Assembly: GCA_029204225.1 (NCBI GenBank)
Contig: MU833445.1
Location: 1-56,408, forward strand
Source: Diphasiastrum complanatum
Taxonomy: Eukaryota > Streptophyta > Lycopodiopsida > Lycopodiales > Lycopodiaceae
Length of the DNA stretch: 56,408 nt
Direction: 5' to 3'
The notes below the pieces were generated by a model. It saw only the letters and a list, made by a program, of their open reading frames with translations. It did not search any database and had not been told where the DNA came from. The translations under genes were made by a program, and so were the position numbers. Of this stretch, positions 42,601 to 51,123 are shown piece after piece. The first letter of the stretch is position 1. Each line of letters opens with the position of its first letter.

Positions 42601-43533
42601 CTTTCTTGAAAGGTGATGAAGAAAAACTGGACACCATAAGTGATTCTTCTCCATCACTTGCAACAGAATCTTCTTCAATCTTTGGAGAGATTAGCTTGCT
42701 TGAGTTGGTTTTTCTTCTTGAAGCAATTAGAGGCATAGTGCCCCTTCTTGCCACAGAAGAAACACTTCACTTTCTTCTTTTTGGTTCTTGAGTTAGAAAA
42801 ATGAGATGTATCATCCTCTTCACCATCTTTGTCTTGATCTTTGGCTTTGTCTTTGTTGGATGTTTGAGAGAACTGATTCTTACTCCTTCCTTTCTGTTTG
42901 CCTTTGACAAAGAGGGCTTTGTCACTTCCACCATGCTCGAGTTTGTTCATCCTGGAGAGTTTATAGCTTTGTCTAGATTCTTCAGAAATAAGAATTCCTT
43001 GGAGAGTTTCTAGATTAGGCAACTCCTCTTTAATAGCAAAAGACTGAACAAGATTATCATAGTCATCTCTCAAGCCATTCAATATGACATGAACTAGCTC
43101 ATCTTGGTTAATAGTAATACCAACACAAAGCTCTCTATGTAAATCTTTAACTCTCAGAACATAGTTAGATACACTCTCTTCACTTCTTTGGAAACTTTGG
43201 AAAATCTGATTCCTAAGAGTGAGTATTCTAGAAGTATTCTTTGCTTCAGATGGTCTTTAGTGCATCCCAATCTTCTTTGGCTGTAGTGCAGGATCCTATC
43301 TCTCTCAAAATTTCATTAGATACATTCATCTTAATGAAATGTAGAGCCATTCTAGCTCTTTTCTTGTACTTATGAATTTTAGCCTGTGCTTAAGGCTCCT
43401 CCTCAACACCAAGCACAATATCCATAACATCCTGGAGTATCAAGATAGACTCCATTCTGAACTTCCAAATTGAATAATTAGAAGTGTTTAGTCTTTCACT
43501 GGCTTCTAGAAGATATCCTCCCTGAGATGCCAT
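39609..43533 (-). pseudogene. Copia gag-pol of element K (broken)
   Basis: From ATG at 43533 (MASQGG) the frames encode gag, interrupted by stops and frameshifts, then the knuckle CFFCGKKGHYASNC (about 42730-42770), protease DSGASSH (about 42575), and integrase with WHRRLGHPNF and CEACAIAKSH. The integrase core has ALRCDGGGEY and QNGVAERKNR, but its first catalytic Asp is replaced by His (LIHSHVHF instead of HSD), so it should be inactive. RT follows with FKSLYGLKQAPRSWY and intact YVDD (40447-40734), then RNase H (40409-39609) with SSCEAEYKAL and IADMLTKPL. It is the same gag-pol lineage as element A. Confidence 0.88.
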
Positions 43534-44288
43534 TTTAATGAAGACTTCTTAGTTATTGGACTGAGATATGTTTGAGCTTGTTCCAATTAGACTTAAAGTT
43601 GCTGCTCTCTTTCACTGTAGGTATTTTCAAGGATGTACTACCTTCCTATGTGAAACACTTGCAACTGTATTTGAGATAACTCTCAAATATTCCACAAAAC
43701 AAGTTATCTAGATCAGACACACAAAGTGGATTGAGACACTTTGGCTAGTTTGAATCCTACTTTTGGCACGTGTGAAATGCTTCAAAAGAAAACACAATTG
43801 ACTCTTAGAAGGCTCAAAAGGTGTTCATTACTTCAAACTCAGTCTTGATCTTCAGTTTCTTGTGTAGGATGCTCAAAACAATGGATTCAGAACAAAGCAA
43901 GATTGAATCAAATTAAAATGTTGTCACTCGGATTTTGGACCTATCCCTATTCTCTTTAAGAGCTTATAACTCTTGCTAGACCCATCATATTGATTTGCTC
44001 TCAATTTCTATGGAAAGTACAGATCATAAGCTTTCCATTAAGCTATAACACTGCTATCTTTGGATCTATTAGCAAGGAGAACAAAAGGACTGAAAATCTC
44101 TGATTTTCACACGTGCGAAATTTCAGAATTCCGTACTACCACTTTTCAGGTCTGAAAATTCAGTTCCAATCTAATTTGATCCAAATACACTTCAGAGAAA
44201 GGTGCAAAAAAGCGCAAAACTACTTTTTTGCTTGGTTTAGCTCTCAGTTTCTTGTACAAGCATAGATGTTAGTATGAAAGCTTAATTT

Positions 44289-44301
44289 GGCTCTGATACC
44301 A
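44289..44301 (-). other. Primer-binding site of element K
   Basis: The minus strand reads TGGTATCAGAGCC immediately after the 5' LTR, complementary to initiator-Met tRNA. The leader from here to gag (43534-44288) includes a CACGTG at 44110-44115. Confidence 0.93.
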
Positions 44302-45103
44302 TGACAAAATTTCCAAAATTCACACATGTGGGGAATGTCCACAAGTATGATTAATCTTGATTAAGCTTTGTGATTAGCACAGTAACCTGATTCTAGATTG
44401 TTTAGCAAGATCTAGTTCAGAAGAAATGGCTTAACCACAATCTAGCATGCTAAGCATCAGAATATGATAGTAATGAATCAAAGAATGAACAAAAGTACAA
44501 GATTTCAGTGTATTAGCATTAGCTTCAACACGAGTTAGAGAGAGAAAGCTAGAGAGATAACAAGCAAAATAGTTTAGATCCAAAATGGCATGAGGTAGCT
44601 ACAAAACTTTGGTTTTTCATCATTGATTGTGAGGAGAGCTACACATATCTATGGAGTTTGAGGTAGCTCGAGGTAGAACCACATCTATCCATTCCAAAAT
44701 GACAACTAAAGTGACATCTAGAGTCTACGTGACATTTGTCACTTGCCATGCATGAAATTCTACCAACTTTTTATAAGTGTACTAGTTCTAACTAACAAAG
44801 TACAAATCATCATGCATGTGTCCATTATACTTTGTGCATGCCTTGCATGTCACTATGGATCACTTACAATTAATGCATGTGAATTGCCTCGAGTTTCTAC
44901 AAGCATGAATTTGCCAATTCTATGTCTACAAACTATATGCAAGTTGTATTCTTCAATCTAGACATTACATAACCATGTAGCTCGAGTTCTATGTATGCCA
45001 AACTTGGCATTTTGCATTTTGCATTTATGAGCTACATACTTGCATGGTACAACATTTGTAGCAAGCCAAGAAATCAATATGATTTGTTTTTCCAATTTTA
45101 ACA
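44302..45103 (-). repeat. 5' LTR of element K
   Basis: 802 bases, directly adjacent to the primer site. Compared with the 3' LTR it has two small extra direct repeats ('aaagtgacatct' near 44710 and 'gcatttt' near 45010). Confidence 0.9.
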
Positions 45104-45384
45104 AACTTGATCCAAGGGTCCACAAAAAGTACATTGGAATTCACAAGATTCATGTGAGTCCAAAATTGGACCCAACTCTAAAAAAGTAAAGTCTAAGCTT
45201 AAAACTGACTTTGGGCCTCAAGTTTTATTTTAATTACAAAGGGGCCCAAGTCTATTATTTTATTTACAACTCAGCTTGCGTGCTCATTGGGCCATGGGCT
45301 TATACGCGCAGGATGCCATGCCCTCGCAACACATTTTATTGACCAATATTATTTATTCACAATATGTCGGGAATACCCCCAACA
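45104..45384 (-). repeat. LTR-H, right part
   Basis: Continuation of LTR-H beyond element K, ending in CCCCCAACA at 45384. On the minus strand the LTR therefore starts TGTTGGGGGTATTCC, a very common plant LTR start. It abuts the protease region of copia F. Confidence 0.85.
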
Positions 45385-46573
45385 AGAACTTCCTCCAGTT
45401 TCTTGTCACCCTGATTCGTGTCTAGCCATAGTACACTAGTTCCATCAACTACGTGCTTAGAACCGTCTCCAAGTATAATGAATCTCGAATTATTCGTCTT
45501 CTTGTACTCAGATAAAATTTGTTTCGAAGAAACAAAATGTGAGGTGGCTCTTGAATCAAGTACTACTTCTCAAATTGAATTTGATTAACAACATAGATCA
45601 ATACTAACATATGCTGCTGAGTTCCTTGTCGTCTTGTCTTCTGTTGCTCTGGAGCATTCTGCTTTGTCTTTGACATAGTTTGAATCTGAAGGTTCACTTC
45701 GATTCTGTTCTTTTTTGTTTCTGGAATTCCGATAACAATCTACTACTGCATGACCCCGTTTATGACAATGAATACATTCAATTTTTTGTGTTAACCGACA
45801 CTAATCTTCTGTGTGACCTGATCTTTTGCATCTATTGCAAATCTTCCTATCACCAGAATTTTTCTGTTGTTTTCCAAGAATGTTGATCATTTGTCTTTGA
45901 CTCATTCTTTTTAGATGACTCCCTCTTAAACTTAGACTTCTTTGAAGATTTATTATTCTGAGTAAATAGAGCATTTTTGAAATCACCATTATTGTCATAG
46001 CGTTCACGAGCTTCCACCTTTTCTTTGACTCCATCTATTTTCTTTTGAAGTGTCATTGTCGAATCTTTCGCTAGTAAAGTTCGAGTTGTGTGGAATGACC
46101 TGGGTAGGGCTCGAAAAAAATAGCTAAGCTATTTTTTCTTTGAGATCCTATTTTCCATGCCAAAATTTTGCAAAGAAATAAACAGATCTTTTAGCTTTTG
46201 TACGAATGTGGTCAGGTCTTTGCCGTCCCATTGTAGGTAAGTTAATTCGACTTCCAAGAACATGATTTGATTACGAGATCTAATCTCATTCTTGGTTTGC
46301 ATCTTTCACGTTCAAAATTGATGCAAGATCTAGCATTATGTTGTCATGCACTGAAGACACAATAATTGCTATAGCTTTGTCATTTCTCAAACTCCATTCT
46401 TGAAGTTCTTTGCCAGAAGTAAGTGGCTTCTCCTCTATTGGTTCTACCCATTACCAAAGACCTTCTCTCTTCAATATGAGTGAAGTCTTTAATTTCCAAA
46501 TCAAGTAGTTTGAACCTTCTAAATCCAAGATCATAATGATCTTAGACATAATGTTGTTGATCGACGACATCTT
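45385..46573 (-). pseudogene. Copia F gag and protease fragment
   Basis: The minus strand encodes gag from ATG near 46568 (MSSINNIMSKIIMILDLEGS, then NYLIWKLK), broken by stops and frameshifts. Two closely spaced zinc knuckles follow (CNRCKRSGHTEDC-like with a stop, and CIHCHKRGHAVVDC, about 45745-45850), then the protease core DSRATSH in place of DSGATSH near 45560. LTR-H truncates it at 45385. Two knuckles in tandem are less usual for copia gag than one. Confidence 0.7.
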
Positions 46574-46642
46574 CTATTCTTCTAAATAAACTCCAGATGC
46601 AGCTACTGATGGATGTATGAAGAATGTTGAGAGGGGTGTGTG

Positions 46643-46738
46643 GATACCACTGTATCGACCTATATGTTTTGATACCACTATATCAGCTCCAATATGCTCT
46701 GATACCACTATATCAACATTGATCCTGCTCTGATACCA
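46643..46738 (-). repeat. Four tandem primer-binding-site-like repeats in copia F
   Basis: The plus-strand word GATACCACT recurs at 46643, 46671, 46701 and 46732, spaced 28-31 bases apart. On the minus strand each reads AGTGGTATC, and the two nearest the LTR continue as TGGTATCAGAGC, the full initiator-Met primer site. The copy at 46727-46738 lies beside the LTR edge and is the expected functional one. Confidence 0.85.
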
Positions 46739-46739
46739 C

Positions 46740-47646
46740 TGTATAGTAATAATTCTTTCTCAAAGAACACGATGAAAGTTTGAATAAATCAAACTAATAT
46801 CAATGTCTTCAATCGGGTCTGTTTTTGATCTATGTACTAATAGAACAGTTTTTGCCTTGATTGAATATGCATGCGGAATTAAAAGACAACTTAAGACAAT
46901 TTTAGACAAACAAAAATAATTAATAAAAATGAATGTATAATTATGAATCTGAATTATCAATATACATTTCTTACTATCTTATCTCGTTGTTGTGTATGTG
47001 ATTGAGTGAGTCTGAGACTCTCTTGAGTTGGAGAGAGTGTGTTACAGTGAGTAGTGCACATGTATTTATATTGCTACAGGACAAGTCTTTTGGCCTTTTA
47101 ATTATAAGTCTTTTGGTCTTTTAATTCTGTAACAGTAGATCTAACCGTTTACGATGGTTGATATTCAAATAAACGCTCTGTTTCCAGGCTTGAATAATTT
47201 TTGTTCGCAAATATTTTGCGACAATTTGTCTCTTCATCACAGCTTCGTGTTTCGCGAATTGTTCGCGACACTTTGTCTCTTCGCGACATCTTCGTGTTTT
47301 GCGAATTCTTCGCAACAGTTGACAATTTTGAGCTTGAAAGAGGAATCTAGAATATTTTGCGAGTTGTTTGCGACAAGTAAGATTTGAACAAAAAACCGCA
47401 TATTTCACGACAAAAACTTGTTCGTGAATCTTTCGAGCTTCAACAAGAAACTGCGAGCTTCAACAAGAAACCGTTTCATGAATCTTTTGTGAATCTTTCA
47501 AGTTTCAAGCAAGATAAATTTCACGTATCTTTTGAAATTGATCATAAAGAGAAATATTTCAAGTTTGAGTTCGTTTCTCATTCTTTGTCAAATAAATTGT
47601 GCACTTTGTTAGTAGAATCAAGATTTGTCTGATCAAGTGTTCTACA
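46740..47646 (-). repeat. Probable 5' LTR of copia F
   Basis: The plus-strand edge TGTATAG lies one base from the primer site. The outer edge is taken at TCTACA (47646), giving TGTAGAAC...CTATACA on the minus strand. A TATAAATA box is at 47063-47070 (minus). The interval 47200-47480 has repeated GTTCGCGACA / TTCGCGAA words. No partner LTR is in the window, so the outer boundary is tentative. Confidence 0.55.
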
Positions 47647-47649
47647 GTT

Positions 47650-47790
47650 TCAATTCTCTTCTGATGTTACGTGCTAACCCTGCAAGGAACCACATGATCA
47701 CCACATGATCGGGAGTTAGGGCTGCACTGCATTCGAATAGTAGATTTTTGACCCGCTCAATATAGTCCCTGACCCTTTCTCTGTATGAAA
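47650..47790 (-). pseudogene. Ty3/gypsy gag fragment
   Basis: One minus-strand frame reads RVRDYIERVKNLLFECSAAL, then LTPDHVVIMWFLAGLA, resembling the retrotransposon gag domain of gypsy elements (RVKxL...FLAGL). It is short and isolated. From 47791 to about 48200 the DNA is AT-rich with no gene seen. Confidence 0.5.
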
Positions 47791-48469
47791 GCATAAAGCA
47801 TCTAGGAATGGTGATTAGAACAACAAAATTCTTATAATATCAGTCACATGAATAGTTTAATCTACGAATAATTTATCTACAAGCATGAATATATTTGAAC
47901 ATGAATAAAATAAGCATTCAATCAGAACATACACAACTCAAATTTATGGAACGAATATGAAATAGTCTCGAATGATAATAATCTGAATGCAGACAAAGTC
48001 GCATTTTTTCTAAGACAATACTCTATAGTAATAGAGAGAAAGAACAACATGTGTTCAATTATTGATCGTGTAGATTGACGATTAGGCTAAAGTAGTGTTT
48101 AGTAATCTTACAACTGATAAGTTGATGGATATTTGTATAGATGGCTAGCTAATTATAAGAATGATTAATCTGTACATTGAAAATTAGATGATTCCACTAT
48201 GAGTTGTTGTCAATCGCTTTCGGACAGTATCTGAGTCTGTTGGAGATCTTGTCCAGTCATGACAATGGTATGGTTGAGCCGTCTTTTGATCGACTCGACT
48301 TGAGATTGATAGATGACCGGCTTGTGAGTCGTCGAAATATTCGACGTGACGAATATCGAATAGTTGAGGTGGTCGAACCCTTTCATGTCATCAAGACTCT
48401 GCCACAAATTTCTTTGTATTTCTGTCGGCTATTAGAAAACGTGTGTATTTCATGCGACTATACAAGTAT

Positions 48470-48850
48470 TTACAACAGTTAGAGAGTGGATCTAGATTAG
48501 AAGAAGAATAGGGACTGATCAAGCAGAAGTTGCAAAAGTTGCTCGATGCTGATTTCATCTATGAAATTGAGCACACAGAATAGTTGTCACCCATAGTCAT
48601 TGTTCCCAAGAAGAATGGAAAAATGCGGATCTATGTCAATCTGAAGGCACTTAACAGTGTGACTTAGAAGGATCACTATCTCTTACCGTTCACGGAAAGT
48701 GTCTTGGATCGAGTAACAATAGCGGAAGCATACAGCCTTTTAGACAACTACAACCAAGTGAAGATTGCACCTGAGGATCAACACAAGAATGCATTTGCTA
48801 CTGAATGGGCTGCATATGCCTACAAGATCATTCCATTCGGTCTTGTAAGG
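48470..48850 (+). pseudogene. Ty3/gypsy reverse transcriptase fragment
   Basis: The plus strand encodes LSPIVIVPKKNGKMRIYVNL-like sequence, KDHYLLPFTESVLDRV, a SLLDNYNQVKIAPEDQHKNA block and AYAYKIIPFGLV, the conserved first half of gypsy RT. Stops are present. It breaks off just before the catalytic YxDD region, where other DNA and then an LTR-G follow. Confidence 0.8.
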
Positions 48851-48876
48851 CCCCTAGCTCTTTCCAACATGTCATA

Positions 48877-49366
48877 TGTGAAGATTATTAAAATATTATC
48901 TTCCTATCTCGAGTTTGGGGTCATGTCCATGATGATTTCCACTAGATTTCATGTTGTACATAAAAGAAGTGTGAATTGAGCACATATCCTTCTAGTGTAG
49001 CTCGGATTTGAGTTAGATAGGTTTAATTATGATGACATGCAGATGTTTAGATAGCATGCAAAGTCTTACTGTATGCATGCAAGCCACATGCAGTCAGTGC
49101 ATGCAACATGCAAAGTAGTTTTTGTGATCTACACATGTCTAGGCAATTTTATGAGTTGACATGTAGTACATGCAACATCCATGCATGCAGTTACACATGT
49201 GGATCTCTGGTAGGTGATTTAGTTCAGTTAAGTGGACTTTCCATGCAACTCCACTGTAGGAATTCGAGTCTCTCTCATGTAGGAAATGTTAGGCATGTTT
49301 TGCCACATTGTGAATATTGAGATTTTGGTGTTTTGGACTCATTCTCTCTCTACCCGAGTTTTCTAT
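48877..49366 (+). repeat. LTR-G copy in plus orientation
   Basis: TGTGAAGATTATTAAAAT at 48877 starts a third long copy of LTR G, ending near 49366 in ACCCGAGTTTTCTATG. It contains the CATGCA/TGCATG cluster at about 49035-49195. No G coding sequence is attached. Confidence 0.8.
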
Positions 49367-49399
49367 GCTTGTTAATACTAGCTTGAAAGTCTTGAAAGT

Positions 49400-49619
49400 C
49401 TTCCATGCTCAAACAAAGCACGTCGAGATTGCACATCATTTTGTGAGGGAGAAAGTGCAAGCAAAAGAGATCAAGCTTATTCATGTCTCATCATCAGATT
49501 GCATTGCTGATATACTCACCAAGGCATTGCCTAAAGATCCATTTATAAAATTAAGATTGGCTCTTGGAGTTATAGATAGATCTATGCTAGATTTACCAAG
49601 CTAGATTTTTGAGGAGGAG
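49400..49619 (+). pseudogene. 3' end of an autonomous copia pol with B-type LTR
   Basis: The frame encodes the C-terminus of copia RNase H: HAQTKHVEIAHHFVREKVQ, ADILTKALPKDPF and the last residues MLDLPS, stop. It is followed at once by the polypurine tract TTTTTGAGGAGGAG and an LTR of the element B type. This is the kind of element that could supply enzymes to element B. The rest of pol is missing. Confidence 0.85.
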
Positions 49620-50444
49620 TGTGAAAAATGCAAAAATAAGCTTGGTAGACGCCAAAAATCTTGTATATAGGATAGACACACATGTGTGGAGCTTGTTCTC
49701 ATGTGTGAAACTAGTGTACTTGTCATGTACCATAATCATATATGTTGTACATATGATTTAATTCAAGTTCTAGTGGCTAAAATGGCCAAAAACTAGTTTT
49801 CTAGAGATATGACACATGGCACCAATCTAATGATTGCACGAGCTAAATCTTTTGAATAGGTGTCACATCCCATGTGTAAAGGACAACTCACACATGTGGA
49901 AATAGCTGAAGTAGGCGAGTTTTTGCTTCTAGAAGATTTCCATGAAGATCTCCATATAGTAGGAAAATAGACCAAAAATGCCCAAAATGGAAAGTTTTGA
50001 TCCAAGTGTCAAATTGCATGATGTTGACAAGGCATCCTCACATGTGTGAGATCTGATGCATGATCAGTACCTTGAGCTCCAAAAGTGTATATATATAGAG
50101 GCTTATTTGGCCATAATCAATGTGAGACACCAATCTTGGTTTTGGAAGCAATTTTGAGTGATTCTCTTCATTTGTCAACATTTGTTTTGATTGTTTTGAG
50201 GTGCTATCAATGTGTACTTTATTTTCAGGTTGGAGTCCATACTCAGACAGTGTTTCACACGTATAAAACTAGAAAGTACACCTACCTTCAATTAATGATT
50301 CTTCTTGTTAGGATTTTGTATCTAGAATTGATCTAGATTGATCTTACTACTCAAGTAGATTGATAGATCAAGTAATCTAACAACCAATCCCTCTTGAGGA
50401 TCAAATTAGAATCCACTCTTGGTCCTTTTTGTACTTTTCGCACA
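49620..50444 (+). repeat. LTR of the B family, plus orientation
   Basis: 825 bases, TGTGAAAAATGC...CTTTTCGCACA. It matches the two LTRs of element B along its length in opposite orientation. It serves as the 3' LTR of the pol fragment just upstream. Confidence 0.9.
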
Positions 50445-50445
50445 T

Positions 50446-51123
50446 TGATAAGGTTTAGCCTTCAAGATCAAAACATTCATCATGCTTTTGGGTGAAGGGA
50501 AAGGATAGACAAGAAGAGGAAGAGAGAAGAGAAGAGAGGAAGAGAGAGAGATGAGATGGAGGTTAGCTCAAATGCTCAATGTCATTGCTTATGGAAAAAC
50601 CTTAACTAATCACAAACAAGAAGCATGGAAGAAATGGAAATAACAAGCAAACACAACAATAGCATAAGCAAGATTGATTAGCAAATGAGGATGCTTGAGC
50701 TCTCAAAATAGTAGAGTCTCCTCCTCTCTATTAAGCATGCAAATAGTGTACAAATGGTGTCTTTTTATAAAATGGGGAAGGCCCTTGCCCCTCAATCCTA
50801 TTGGCTAATATTCACATTGATCCTATCCATTCATCTTGGACCCAACTTGATCCAAGGGTCCAAAAAAAGTACATTGGAAATCACAAGATTCATGTGAGTC
50901 CAAAATTGGACCCAACTCTAAAAAGTAAACTCTAAGTTTAAAATTGACTTTGGGCCTCAAGTTTTATTTTAATTACAAAGGCCCAAGTCTATTTTATTTT
51001 ATTTACACTTTGGCTTGCATGCTCATTGGGCCATGGGCTTATACGCGCAGGATGCCATGCCCTCGCAACACATTTTACTGGACGATTTTATTTATTTACA
51101 CTTTGTTAGGAATACCCCCAACA
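50446..51123 (-). repeat. LTR-H, truncated copy
   Basis: From the ATTCATCATGC block near 50475 to CCCCCAACA at 51123 this matches LTR-H, including the uninterrupted GGACCCAACTTGATCC site into which element K inserted in the other copy. The first 30 bases (TGATAAGGTTTAGCC...) replace the usual inverted end, so this copy is truncated. Confidence 0.8.

Larger units (their letters stand above)
38809..45103 (-). mobile_element. Ty1/copia retrotransposon K (degenerate, both LTRs present)
   Basis: LTRs of 783 and 802 bases bound a copia gag-pol with several stops. Primer site (44289-44301) and polypurine tract (AGGAAGAG next to 39591) are in place. It sits inside an LTR-H: the host sequence GGACCCAAC|TTGATCC, uninterrupted at 50841-50860, is split here. 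The flanking duplication reads only AAC for certain. A 5-base CCAAC duplication with 2 bases lost would also fit. Confidence 0.9.

Noticed and set aside
45400-46570. Element F as an intact copia
   Set aside because: Gag and protease contain stops, the catalytic DSGATSH reads DSRATSH, and everything after protease is cut off by LTR-H.
46620-46740. CRISPR-like array (regularly spaced repeats)
   Set aside because: The repeat is the 9-12 base tRNA primer-site word next to an LTR in a plant retroelement; spacers are short and partly similar.
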